Notes under the pieces: generated by a model
Seen by the model: the letters and a program-made list of their open reading frames with translations, nothing else
What the model was told of the DNA's origin: nothing
Database searches by the model: none
Translations under genes and position numbers: made by a program
Origin: Euglena gracilis
Lineage: Eukaryota; Euglenida; Euglenophyceae; Euglenales
Length of the DNA: 64,000 bases
Assembly: GCA_039621445.1 (NCBI GenBank)
Contig: CP154954.1
Coordinates: 7,141,425 to 7,205,424 of the forward strand
Direction of reading: 5' to 3'
Part shown: positions 24,283-38,200 of the stretch, in pieces
Numbering within the stretch: position 1 is the stretch's first letter
How the letters are laid out: each line of letters starts with the position of its first letter

Positions 24283-25535
24283 CAGACCCCGGGTGGCCCC
24301 GCTGTGGCTCTATCCCCCCACCTCTACTCTCATTACCCACTGACCCTGCCCTTTGGGCATTGCCCAGCGCTCTGCTGAGCTCGCGGCCGTTTCAGGGGCC
24401 GACCCTTCCGTGTTTCTCTTTCTGTCACCACTGCAGCTCGTTGCTACCCCCGTTGTCTGTCAGGGAAAGCTTTGTGACTTTATGCTTTGAGTTCTTTGCA
24501 ATTGCTTGATAATTTTCTATTGAACAGAAAAGAAAAAAAAACAAGAAGAATCAAAGAAGAACAAGAAGAAGAAGAAACAAAATAATGATAGCAATCAAAA
24601 TGGGTAAATTCAAATTTCACCAACGTGGTTTTCTTCATGATGCCTCGGCAGTCGGGGGAAAATAATTTGGCTTGACGTTGGCAGGGAACCTAGCTATAAC
24701 CCCCCAAATAAGACACCTGGTCATGCTCCTTGGGTCGGCTGCTGAAAGATTCAAGGGTCTTTTTTTTTGGAAAAAAATGTAATATTTTGTTGAAATTTTC
24801 GTCAGAAAAACATCCTCCTATGTGTGAGAGGGTCCTAAAACAAGTCAAAATGGTTTTTTTGCTGGTTTTGGGGGGTGTTGTCTCCAGATTTTGCTATTTT
24901 CTTCCAGCCAGCCTGCTACACCCTCCAGGATTTTTAACAAATCTCCTGCCAGGAGGGGAAAATACGCACTGTTGACATTTTACAACTCGCAAACTACACA
25001 GAAAAACAACACTGTTCGCTGTCGTTTTTGCACCTGCCAAATAATACCAATATTTGAATGTTTTAAACGGTGACGACTGCCCTCTTCTCAGATCAAGCCC
25101 TCTCCCCAAAATGATTGTTTGTGCTTTGCACAGATGATCCCTGGATGACTGCTGAGACGGTGTGTTAAATTGTTTGCTAATCTGAACTCTTTTTAAGGAA
25201 GCTATGGATGAGCTTGTATTTTCAACTCTTTGTTGCAGTCAGGTTTTGGAGTGGGTTGCATTAGAGCACCCCTCCAACGCCGAAAGTGCCCCTGACTGTT
25301 CTGCCAATGCCAAATGCCATGAAAATAAAATGCCTGGGTCGGGCCCAAAACAAATTGGGGACCCATTATGGGCAGCACGCTAGAGTGCAAGGGACCCCCT
25401 CGCCCCTGGTCACAGAGTCTGTATTGTCCAAAATGCCATTCCAACCAGTATTGCCTTCTGGTTTGGTGATTTTTCGATTGTGCAAAAATGTGTTTGTTGC
25501 ACAACAGCATTGGTGTCGTCATCTGGCCCCCGCAG
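24283..25535. other. Interval between phosphatase and Aster-like gene
   Basis: No exon seen. Contains an A/G-rich tract at 24527-24590. The 5' end and start codon of the Aster-like gene should be here or further upstream, but I cannot place them. Confidence 0.4.
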
Positions 25536-25709
25536 GATAAAGAAGCCAGCCAGAAGGAAGAGGAAAAGAAGAAGGAATGCAGCCAGAGAGAGGAAGATAA
25601 GAAAAAAGAAGCAAGCCACAAGGAGGAGGAGAAGAAAAAGGATGCCAAGAAGGATGAAAAGAAGGCAGGGAAGAGCAGGACGCTTTCATATGATGAGCGA
25701 TCAGAGAAG
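25536..25709 (+). CDS. Aster-like exon: Lys/Glu-rich N-terminal region
   Basis: Acceptor CCCCCGCAG, donor AAG|GTGCCA, 58 codons in phase 0. Encodes repeated KEEEKKK blocks, then SRTLSYDERSEK, directly preceding the GRAM domain. Highly charged and probably disordered. Similar Ser/Lys-rich leaders precede GRAM in animal and yeast homologues. Confidence 0.7.
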
Positions 25710-28700
25710 GTGCCACATGCTGGTTAGCATAAAGTGCCCTGTGCAGTCGGGGGTAAACTCCTGACTTTTGAATCTTGACACTGGGCGCTGTGATGGTTGA
25801 ACAGGGATTTGGTTGTACCAAAGGCATAGGGGACTTATTTGTATCAATGAAAACCCCTTTTATAATCCCCTGGTGGTTATAGGATGCTGTTTGGTGGTCG
25901 GCCCAGATGGGGGGGGTTGTACGTGGAGGCTTAGTGTGTAACTGGATGGGGTACGAAAGTGCCCCTTATTCGGTTAATTCATGGGGTGTTTTTGCCAAAA
26001 CCTCAGAAACTGGCATGCCCACCACAGCGGTTCGTTTTTTTACGGCACACTGTGTGATTTTCTGGCACATTTTTGCCTCTTAGTCTTTCATCATTTTTCC
26101 CTATTGGGGGGAGGGAGGGTTATCGGTCATGATTTGGGAGTTTGGACCCAGGGAGGGGGTTAAAAGGAGAAGCGGGTGGTCGGGTTTATTCCTGCCTGGA
26201 AAAGTGTTTTCTTTAGGCTGAGTTCATAATTGGTTGAATTTTTTCCCAGGCTAAGTTTTGTGACTGACGGATCGGTTTCACTGATACCCACCCCGCCATT
26301 TACCCCTATTATGCGGTGCAGGAAATGCAGCTTCAGCGGCTGTTTGAGCTCCCTGTCCCAGAACCACTGGTGGAGGATTTCGCATGCGCATACCAGAAGA
26401 GCTTCCTGCGGCAGGGGCGCATGTACGTGCTGCGGGTGTGTTGACCCCGAGTGAGTGTGCTGTGGTCACAGTGGGGGCAAAATTAGCGGTGTTTGAATTG
26501 AGTCCGAATTTTCTGATTCCTTGCAAAGCAACCTCTGTAAAATCGAAGTCTCAGACAGTCTGAATCCCAGATTGGAGTCAACTCCTGTTCAAGGGCTCGC
26601 ATTTATAATTGATTATTAGAAATTAATCAGTATTGTCATAAGGTACAGACCAGCCTTTTTTTTTTAGCGGTAACCCTCGTCCATTCAGCACCCTGGTTGA
26701 AAAGATGAAAGTCAAGAAGTTATTAAAGCACAGAAATGTTTGTGACGGTGATCTCTACCCCTTCCCAAAAAGCTGTCACCCCGATGAGGCCATCACCAAC
26801 CATTTTAGCACGTGCGGTTAGTCCACAAACCTGCTTGGTAGATTGTCACTTGTCACGTGACATTTTCCGGGGGGGATTCGAGAATGTCTTCTATCTATCT
26901 TTATGGTTTCAAATGCAATACATATTTCAATTTCAATAAAAAGCGTTGTCTTATAAAAAAAAAAGCTTCCGGCCCATTCACTGATTTGAAGTTGTACTAA
27001 ATTTGGAGTATTTGACCACATTTTTCATTGTCTTTCACAATTGGGCTTGTTGTTTGCCCATTTTGAAGTGAAACCTGGCTCCATCAAAATGAAGAAACAT
27101 TTTGATGGCAGCATTTAAAAAAAATCCGCCCTAAGGAAATATTTTTCCGTTCTGTCTGTCGTTCGGTGGTATGGTCTCCTGTCTCCTGCCTCTGCCTGCA
27201 TCTGTGATCAATCGGGAACACCTGTCTTCAGTCAATATTGTGTCATTTGCCTCACGTCAGTGCCACCTCGCGTTCTACTCCATGTTGGGGCCGCGGCTCC
27301 TGCTGGGCTATCCGGCCATCCAAGCAATCCGGGAGGCAAAAACTCTGGACCTGTTCAACAATGCCATCACCGTCACCACCGTCGATGGGCAAACACATTT
27401 CTTCACCTCTTTCCTCACCCGCGACAAGGTGTGTTTGCGTCTCACAAATGGTTGGTGTACATTCCTGGTTTGGAAGAACGCTGGACCGGCTGAGTTTTAA
27501 GGCAGTGCCGACTCCACCCCGGGGGTGCCTGGCAAGGCGCCGAAGGTGCCGGGAGCCCAGAAAAGGCCATTTTTGGACACTTTTTGGCACCCCCCGGGGG
27601 GGGGGGTGCCTACTTGCCCAGGCATTCCAAAGCACTGACCCAGCCTGACCCTGGAGCATTGCTGGTTAACCCTGCCAATCCCTGTTGCGCAACGGTCTTT
27701 TTATTGGATATGGCTGAATGGCAGTATGTGTTTGGCACGGCCTCGGAAATCCTAAACATCTGGCAGCAACACATTGGGCTCCGATCGCAGGCGCTCGCCA
27801 TGCTCAGCGAGGCGCACCGTGAACACCAGCGGGCCAACGCCCCCGACCCGCCACTGGCCGCCGAGCTGTCCACCACGGCGGGGTTGTCGGACGCCGGGGC
27901 TGAGTCCGATGCGGGGTCCATGCGGGTGCGGTCCAGTGGCAGCTCCAGCGACAATGAGGGGGTGTGCCCCTTGCCGTTTTGGGCTGGTGCTCGCTGGGGT
28001 TTGTGCACGTTCCTTTTGTTCATGGGGGCACCCTAATTTGCTCCAAAATCTGTGTCAGCATTTGTTAGCACTCAAGCATTATGTTGGGAAAGCACCCCCT
28101 GTTTCAACATAATCACCAATGGTGGACGTTATGGACGGGCTGGGGAGTAAGTTTTTGACCACATTTTCATGACAAATAATTGATCCAGTAACCCCATGTC
28201 CTGAAAACTGGCTGGGATTTTGCTAACATACTGCTCTTTGTTGCTTGCAGTCTTCGCAAGAGGTGGCTGAGGAGCAACGTGCAGAAAATGGGTTTGCCAT
28301 TTTGTACCGCGGATGCCAGCATAAATGAATGAGAAAGTTAAAGTTTTTTGTTACATTTGCCATTAATTGCAACTTTGTGTATTTTTCCATTAATCTTCTT
28401 TTCAATTTCAGATGCTTATTATGTACTATGCATTTGTCGTGGTTTTGTCTTCCTCCATTTTTCATGAGAACCAGCCATTTGCGGCTGCTCCAGGTCGACA
28501 AGGGTGACAAGGACCGATAGGGTCGATTTATTTTTTTGGGGCCTCATGTGGTAGGTTTCCATTTTGGACCGACGTTGGCGACCAGGCTGGCTGTGCATGT
28601 TGTCAGTCGATCATGTGTTTTGCCTGTCCGAGGGTTTAAAATGGTTGAAATTGGGGAAATGGTCTAAAGTTGCCCAAAAACGTTGCCAAAATGATGTACA

Positions 28701-31700
28701 CTGACCAAAATTGTCCAGAATTGGACCCCCACAACAAGAAACTATGCCCTGCGTCGCCCTTCCCCTGGGACAACAGCCCTTGGTAATTTCTTTTTGGGGT
28801 TCCAAGGTTTCTGAATGTATTTTCCACCCTCCTAAAAGCCACTTGGGCAGCGGGAGGGTTGGCAGCAGCGCCAAACTGCAGCAGAAGTTTGGCAAGGCCT
28901 CTCCCTGGCATTTTCCAGTGAGATGTCGAAATATTTGTGTGGTGGTTTTACACCGAGCCGGCTGCAAATGGCGACACCCCCTCAACAGGCTCTCACTTTC
29001 ATTATTCAATCCCCCCCCACCACAACTCGCCGGGTTATATGCCTGGGGCCAACCAGGGCCGATTGCGGCCGACCAAAGCTGACCAGAGCACCAGAATGGG
29101 GAGTGGCCGTGGGTGCCTCATAACAGAGGTAACGTGACCCCCCCTTTTTGCCCCCCCCCCCAATCCGCTCGAGGCCAACCAGCCAATAGGGGGGTCATGC
29201 GTACCCACTCCAAATTGTCCCCACCCCCTGAATTGGCAAGAAGGGGGTCCAGGCTGTCCGAAGGGCGGCCAAATAGGGGTGAGGGGTTCACGTGAAATAT
29301 TCTTAGGTTATCATTCCATGATTCACGGCAGCCTCCCACCGCTTCAGCCTGGAAGCAAAGGGCAAGGCAAGCAAGCATCAGCGGCGGTTCAAAGCGACCC
29401 CGCCGTCTTCCATCAGTCGCACGCCTGCGATCCAAGTGTGCCGTGTCCCCCGCGGCAGCAGCGTCTCACCTCACTCAAGTTTGGGTTTTGTTTTTGTGTC
29501 TTTGGGGGGGGGTCCCAAAATCGGCCCAAGAATTTTGGTGGGGTCCCAAAAGTCAAAATTTTGGGTCTCCATTGACGAGGAGAGAAAACCACGGGAAACA
29601 ATGGTCGACCACATGAAGAACACTGGCTTTTGCCATGAGTTCTGTTCCGAAGGTCATCATTCACGGCGTGTCGAAGGGCAGCTCATCAATCAAAGCTTGC
29701 TGGGTGACGCATTCACCTTTGTCTGAAATTTCTCGAAAATGGTGGGGAATCAAAGGAAACGTCCGGAGACCTAGATTTGAAGCCTTGAAATGCCCAATCT
29801 ACAAGTATTTTGATTTCCCCGCAACTCCCCGCCGGGCCCGAGTTACGGCCATTTTTCGGTCGATTTTGGCCATTTTGTACAGTTTTGACCTGTTTTGATT
29901 TAGCCATTTTCGGTCATTTTTGGTAAAAAAAAAAAGTCGAAAAAAAATTGCCCGAAACGATGTTTTATGGTCTCCCGGACCCAGAAAACCTGTTTTTGAG
30001 CCGAAAATGAGCGTTTTTCGACCCCCCCCCCGGCGACCCCCACAACGCCAGCGCCCAAATCAAAAAAAAAAAAGGTCGGTGTGCGAAAATGCGCAAATCG
30101 ACCCAAAAAAACCTTAAGAGCGAGCCGCCTAAGCAAAGTCATGGAGTGGTTGCGAAATTCGTGGCCTTTCAATGTGGTCACAAGGGACATGGTTGACAAC
30201 CCCCTCAGCAATGGCTTCTTGGGACAACACACATTTGTACATTTGCCTTTTCTATGATGAGGGCAAATCTGGTATTGAACTCCTGACCACAGCTTTGTAA
30301 AATTTCTTGCAAGAAGCCATAAAAAAAGGGCTGTGTTGGTGAGAAAAACTTTTTTCCAAACAGGGGGTCCCAAAAAGACAAATTTTTGGGGTTTTGGGGG
30401 GTACCCAGAAAACAAAATTTGCCTCATTTAAACTCCCCAAAGACGTGGGTCTGTTTTTGGGTCCATTGCTGAAAAAATTAACGGTTTGTGCATTTTTGCC
30501 AAAACATTTATATTGAAAAAGCTTTCCCGTGAGACGGTCAAAAAATAGGGCCAGGGCAATTATGGCAACAAGCACGAATTTTCTCAAAAATGTGATTGTG
30601 AACAAATGTAAAATTGGGAAAAAAATAATTAAAAAGTAATTTGGGTTTTTTTTTCTCAATATCCCGAGAAGGTGTCTTATTTTGGCGGTCATGTGTTGCA
30701 GGGATTACGCTGAAACAGGCACTCTCTTTCATATTTGAGATTTAAGTTAACACAAATGAAACTGTTGTCAAACTGGCATGTGCAAACCTTAATGGCGTGC
30801 CATAGCGTGTCGGCTGTTTTCTATTCCCTCTTATTACAATGAGTTTCTAAATCCCATCGCTTTCCATGATATCCCATTGCTTTGATTTTCTTATTGATCG
30901 TCGAGGAAATTGTTTATACTCCATTTTGATGTGAACAGGATGAAAAATTGCTAAAGATAAATTTGTTTTCTTTTCCATTTTCCAGAACAGGAATGGAATT
31001 TGATGTAGCAACTCCAACCTCATCTCTAATTTTTTAACCTCTCTCTCAGTTTTTGTGAAAGGCCTTGGATGTTGTGTCCTCCGCTTGCCCCATTGCTACA
31101 GCCAAACCCTTCAATTACTTCGATCGAAGAGGCGGTGAACAGTGTTGGAGAGGCTGGCTTCTGCGCATGGACCCGCGTTGAAGAATTGTTTTTGGTTCTT
31201 AGAAGGAGGAAAATGATTTCATATCCACACATCTATACACCACCGACCACCAAACAAAAAATCAGAACCATTTCAAATCGGGTTAGTGGGCGGGGTCTTA
31301 TCTTCTTGTGCGGGTGCACGTGGCTGCCCGGTGGCAGACATCTTGAAGAAGCCGATGAAAATGAATGTCTCGTTCCCTAAAGGTATCGCAGAGTGTGCCT
31401 CCCATGCGTTTTTGACATTGTTGTCATATGGAATAGACATGTCTCAGATTGGATTGATTTTTGTGTGAAGCCACCTGTGTCCGATTATTCGCGGTATTCA
31501 ACATCAACATAGATTTGTTTGCATCGATAGATGATTCATGAATGGGGGGATGGGATGCAAACATTTGCATGTACCATAAAATCCCAGTATATTGTGCACG
31601 ATGTCCGGATGTTGTTTGTATTTCCTATTTGGGATGTTTGGTGTTTTTTTGCTTTTGTTTGAGAGTCACACACCGTCTCACTGTGCAGGGGTCCGGCTGG

Positions 31701-34700
31701 AGGATGTCTTCGCCGCTCTATTCGACTCCAGCTCTGCCTTTTTCACAAACAAGCATCTCCACCCTGGACCTCCTGGAATACAGTGCCTTTTTCTGCATCC
31801 ACGGAAAAAAGGAACATTGTACGTGCTTTTTAATGCCTCACTTTTGTCTGCTGCTTGTTTGTTTTTAATTTAACGGCAGAACGTTTGAATTTTTTGGATC
31901 CCCCTGAGGAAAATGTCTGGTGACAAAGAATCTGGGTGAATGCACTGGACGGATGGCAACTCAATACAGTCCAGGACCAAAACCTCGGCGGTGCTTGTGG
32001 TCGGCGTACCACCAGCGGCAGGGTGACAAGGTAGTTGAGGTGCAGGAATGGGCAGAACGATCGCTCCCGGAAGGGCAGGGGGCATGGGCTGGCAGCCGGC
32101 AGGTGAGCCATTGTGTTTGTGTGCAGCTCACACCACTATTTGTGGTAATTCCTCACCTGATACAAATGCACATCTAAAAATCGGAATTTGGTGGAATCGG
32201 ATTTTAATCGGAATTTATTTTTTTGGATGCATTTGTGGAGACCTCCAAGAAGCCAATAAATTCAGAGGAATCGTATTTCCGAATGTTTTTGGTGTAAATC
32301 TCAGATGCAAAGTCTTATTTTTATTATTATTCAGTCTTATCATTATTGTTTTTTTTTTTCTTCACAAACAAACAAAAATCATTTTGTTGTCATCTGTACA
32401 ACAAATTTTCAGTAATTTCGTCTTTCCGAAGGTTTAATTTTTTCTCAAGAACTGCGGGGTTGTTTCCTATTTGCAACACCCTCAGGGAGACTCAGCCCCA
32501 GGGAGTCTGGGGCTGAGCCGCCTCCCCCCCATCCGCAGGGGGGCGCACACACACGTTGAATCCCCCCTGGGGGGTGTCTAGGTGTGTACCAGGCGGTCTG
32601 GGTCCAGAAATAATAAAGAAAATGGCCAGAAAGATGAGAAATTGATTTCTTGAGGTGTTTTTCATTGACATCAACGAAATCCAACCCAACACTCATAATA
32701 TTTAATAATAATAAAAAGGGTTTTGGTACAGGCTTTTTTCTTTTCCCTGGTAGTATTTCTTACGAACGCCCCACAAGCAGGTCCCCTGAAAAAAATCATG
32801 TTCCTCCGCCAGACTTCTTTTTAAGGAAGTGCAACCCCTGGGGGGGGTGGGGGCTATGGGCAGGCAGGGCCCCCAGGGGGGATTTTGGGGTGGGTAGTGC
32901 TATGGTCACCCCGGCGCCGAAGACCAAAAATGCCGTTTTCCAGGGAAAATTGGCTTGGCACAGGGGTCTAAAACCGACCCCCAGGAGGTGTGCCTGCTAT
33001 GGGAAGGCACCCCTCCCCCCGCAATTAGCGACAAGGGGCAATCAGGGGGATTTCTTAAGCCGGAGGGTACCCTATCCCCGGGGGGGGGGGGGCAGCCAGC
33101 CAGCCAGCTCAAATCCAGCCAGCAGCCCAAATTCGGGCTGGGAGCCCCCCCCCGGGGTCGAGTGAAATAAAGTCGGGTCCAGTCCGGCCGGAGGCCGAGC
33201 CGGCGGGCCAGCCGGCCGCAGGCTGGCCAGCCAACTGGGCTGCCCAGGTCACCTATCCCTGCATTTTTTCCCCTCACCACAGCTTCCTCCATCACAGCCC
33301 CCCAGCCTTGATCTAGCTCCATCCACCAAAATGTCGAAAATGGCCAAAAATTTTTTTTAGAAATTTAGAAATTTAGAAATTTTTGTTTTTCACCAACCCA
33401 GCCCAGTCCAGCCCCCTCCAGACACCGTCCCCCCCCTCCCCCCTCCCTCCCACCCCCCGGGGGGGTCCAGCCAGCCAGCTCAAATCCAGCCAGCAGCCTT
33501 TTTGCCAGCCAGAGGCTGGACCCTCCCCCCCGGGGGGGGGTCCTTAAGAAACCCCCTGGGGGCAATGCTGGATATTTGTTTGGGCAGCCCAAGGACCTCA
33601 TTTGAGTGGCCACCCAGTGTAACACAACCCAAAAGGTACACATAGTATGCATATCACACGGGCAGATGCGCATTCCAAACCATTTCGCATTCCTATATTT
33701 TTTCCGCAGGCCGTCTTTTCCACAGAGGTCTCCATGCCGAAGCGGACGTGGGTGTCCGCGTACGAGCACCATGCGTTTTACTACCTGCAGCTGCCAGAGA
33801 CCAAGACCCTTGTGGTGCAGAGTGCCACCCGCACCCCCGAGGTTGCCTTGGGACCCTGTCGGGGGAACATGTAACCCCCCCAAAATACAAAGTGGAGGAC
33901 TACCATATCACTTGAACAGTGTTTTCATTTCCCCCCGCCAGGTTATTTTGGCATTACTTTCAGTGCTGTTGAGGATTTTTTGCCATAATAAAACAGGGGC
34001 GCCAGGTTATTAGAACCATCTTTTGTGTTGCCCCCCCCCCGTCAACCTAAATTAAGTTTTTCAATTTGCATGACTTTTTTTGTCTTCCCCTCATATTTTC
34101 ATTTTTCTTCCTTCGTTATTGATAGAACTGGAATGGAGTATGCAATTCATTCTGCCCATTTTTTCAAATGGTTCACAAGGAGAGGGGGCAGGCACGTTTT
34201 TTGTGTTATTTTTGTTTTGGTGAAAGCCGGTGTTTGCTTTTTTGTGGTCAGTCTTTGCTTTTTTCCCCGAGTTTCTCCTGCGAAATGATTGGAGAAAATC
34301 TGCATTTTAGACCAGGTTTTTCCCTCTGGGCCAAACTTTTCTCCAACTTTTTTGCTTTTCTCTTCATTTTTTTTGATAATTTCCTTTTTTTGGAATCAGC
34401 ATATTCCCAAAATCATTGGTTTTTCTCCAAACCCCCTCCAAGAGCAATGTGAACACTCCTGATATCAGTTTTCCGATATGTTCGCAACTCTTCTGTCATT
34501 TTTGAATTATGCTTCAATATCCCCTGCGAACAGTTGGTACCAGTGTCTGTCATTTCGCTTCCACAGTGTCCCATCCTGTGAAGGCGAATTAAAAGAAAGC
34601 CTCCGACGTTTTTTCCGCTTCATTGGGACGATCCAGGTTTTGATATGCAGGTTTCGAACAGGTTTGATATAAGGACAGATTTAGAGGTTTCTGCCAGACT

Positions 34701-35223
34701 CCTCCCCCTTTGCCGAAGTGGGGTCCGGACCATCCCCACCTGCAATTACATTGTCACACTCGCTTGCTGTTTCTCCCCCCAATTTTCAACGTTTCTGTTT
34801 CGCCCACCCAATGGTTACAAGTCCCACAACACAAAGAAAAAAAAGAAAAAAAAGGAAGACAGACGACCGAAGTTGAAGGTGATACCTGGTCTGGTGTCCC
34901 GCAGGGGAAGATGCGGGTTAAAAACTCGTATGGTTTGACCAAGGCATCAGCACCGAAGTCGCTGGAAAAAAGGGATAGATACTTCCAAAGGAAGGCATAA
35001 GAGGAACTGATTGTAGTGTCGACATTAATGATGCTTTTTTTCAGTGTGATTTTCTTTTCGGTTGGGTTATGGCGGGTTGACATCCTGTCTTTAGGTCATG
35101 TATGGCGACTGCTTCCGTGCGGAGACGTTGTTGTGCTGGCGGGAGGTGCTGGAGGGGGAGGTGGTGCTGGACATCTATTGCGGCCTCCACTTTGTGAAGA
35201 GCACCATGATGCGCCGTATCATT

Positions 35224-35256
<33 letters not shown>

Positions 35257-38200
35257 ATGTGTGCACGCAGTTATTGGTTGTTGTCATGATGTTGATTTTG
35301 ACGTTGTTGTGTGTTTGGGTGTATATAAGCCACATTTCTAAAAGGGCAACTGGGTAGAGCACATGTGCTGTATGTATTTCTTCATTTTGAGCTCAACATC
35401 GTTATATTGACAACGCTATGGTTTATTAAAGCTGTATGCACCTTCTTTTTTCGGGGGGGTAGTACCCTTGTACCACTCCTTGGAAAATGACACGCAGATC
35501 ATCCAGAAATACAGCTCATAAGCTATATTATGGTTCTAGGTATCACACAAACCCACCCACCACCCACCCACCCACCCACCCACCCACCCACCCACCCACC
35601 CACCCACCCACCCACCACACACATGCTGTAAATTAAGTTATAAAAAAAATAAGAAAGAATGGGATATGTTGATGGTTTTTCCCCCTGAATAATGAAACGT
35701 CTCTAGTGTGGTTCGTTCATCCAGAAACATGCTTTGTCTGCGCGTTGTTGCATGTTCATGCCACCTGCAACAGGAGGATTTCATAACTCTCTGCTGCCTT
35801 TACCAAGCATTTCATCGGCTAGCCAGGTACCCCCCCCTCCCTTTGTCCAACGACCATTTACCTGCAACCTATGACCAGGAGGGGTGGTCGTACGCCCCCA
35901 TCACCTGCAACCTGTGACCGGGGGGTGGTCATCATAAAGGGGGCAAAGGCTCACGCTCGTCGAAAAGCGGGAAAAAAATCATAAAGGAGGTAAGCCCAAA
36001 CACAGCGGCTGCTCCTGAGGGGGTGTCATGAACGACAGCGCCAGAGCCAGATTCCAAAAAGGTGGTGTTGTTTGCAAAAAGCAACACGTGGAATTTGGAG
36101 TTTGGCGCACGTTTTCAACGGGAACCTTTACCTCACAAAGGATCTGATCGATGGGATTTTATCCCGAAAATTGTTGTATCACCGGCAGAAAGGCTTCTAT
36201 ACCGTGCCCGCGGAATAGTGCCTGCCCTGCACCCCTTCGGTGTAGCATTTGCACAGCAGCCTTCTGACGTTGCTGGGGGGCGGAACATAGCAGAAAAAAT
36301 CCTGTAGCGGGGGAGGTGGGAAATCTACCGCTGGGTAAAACCGTCAATTTTTTTTTGAAACCTGCAACCTTTGACCAGGGGGGGGTGGTCGTACGCCCCC
36401 CATTACCTGCAACCTGTGACCGGGGGGTGGTCATTATAAAGGGGTGGTCGTTGGACAAAGGGGAGGGGGGGTAGTGAGGCACTCCCAAGAATTCAGTGTG
36501 TTGCATTGTTGAGACCCAGGCACGGGTCTCCTCCGCTTTCCCGCTCCCCCTGGTCAGAGTCCAAAGCACTGGCGGAGCTGGCACGCAGCTACGACCTGTG
36601 GCTGGAAGTGGCGCTGGGGATGGTGACGGACGCCCTCGCGTGCCGCCGGCCCGCCAGCCCCGCAGTCGGCTCGCCTGGCCCCGATGGCTGGGTGAAGCGC
36701 CGGGAGGTGTGGCTTGCCCCTTGGGTGTCCAGCTGGGGGTCACAGTGATGCATACCCTACTACCCTCACAAAATGGTGCCTGTGCCCCCCAAACAGGCAC
36801 GGTGTCATTTTGAAGGATGGGATATTTATTTGTATGTGGTGCCTTTAAAAGCATGGAATATTTTTTTCTGATGTCTTTCGTTGGCTGCCCCACCCCGGTG
36901 ACTCGCCTGTTTAGAGGCAAAGTGAACAGATTCAAATCTCGATTGTCTGTGTATATGTATATACATATGCATACACATATGTATATGTGTATGTATGTGT
37001 GTGTATACATATATATGGGGGGGGTTGGAGGCCGAAAAATTTGATTGGGAAAAAATTGGCGTACAGAAATCCTGCCAAATTTTTCCGGCCCTTTTTTGAA
37101 AATCCTGCCATTTTTTTCTGGGCCGTTACGAAGGTTTGTGCCTCCTCGTGCCCCGGTTGCTTTGAAGCGACCTTTTTTCCAGTCATCTTGCAAAAAAAGT
37201 TTTCAGGTTTGGCACCAATTTTTTCGGTTTCGGTTTCCAATTTTGTCGGTTCTAATTTTTTCTAGCTTCAATCCCCCCCCCGGTATGCGGGTGTGTCTGT
37301 GGGGTCTTAGGCTGCGCATCTTGCACGTAAGCTTTTTTTTGGTCAATAAGCATATTTTTGTCATATGTCGAAGAAGTTGATTTTGGCGATGCATTTACAA
37401 GAACTTTGAGCATAAGGGAGAACGCCTTTGATGAAACCCGACCGAATCCCCCTTTTTTTTGGCCCCGTCAGTCCCGAATCTTTGGCCAATTTTGGTTGTT
37501 GTTTTTTTGCGTGGTTGGCATGGCCCCCCCCCCTGGCGTGACCTCTCCAAAGTGAGAAGATTGTATTTGTGGCACGTGAAATTCCGCTCCTGTTGTGACC
37601 AAGTTCAACATTTCCACATCGGGACTTGAAACTTCAGAAAGGAAGAAAAGAGGTGCCTCCAGAACGCAACCTGGTCACACAGGAAATTGGGTGTGTAAGT
37701 TTTCTGTCTACCTCGTATTGTTATTAAAATTGATTGTTCGAGAATTCTGTGGTTGATGACCACCGGTGGTTGGTGGTCACCGGTGGTTGATGACGGGGAT
37801 ACAGAACACAGGAGGATTACCACAAGTTACCAGTTGATTTCAGTGGCAAATTGTCCATCAATGCCCCACTGATGTTTCAGGCTCTGTGGCACCCAAAGAC
37901 ATACATAACGTACATAACATGACCACAGAAACGTAAATGATGTCGGTAAACGATGTCACATTAGTGCACACCGACCGCTTTAAAAAAAAAACAAGCAAGT
38001 GCCTCCTATGTCAGCGTGTTTCGAGCTGGAAAAATGAATGTGATAAAATTTTGGTATTCCCTCCTTTGTGTTCTTATGGTGCTGGACCCCCTTTTTTGAG
38101 TATTGCTGGGATTTATTTTTGTGATTGGTGTGCGCAAATGCGCACATTAACCATTGAAGTGGCTGTTTAGGGAAATTGGGCACACCGACCAAAATTTATT

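Noticed and set aside
35343-35375. tRNA-like string GGGCAACTGGGTAGAGCACATG
   Set aside because: Only a weak match to a D-arm; no T-arm or acceptor pairing found.
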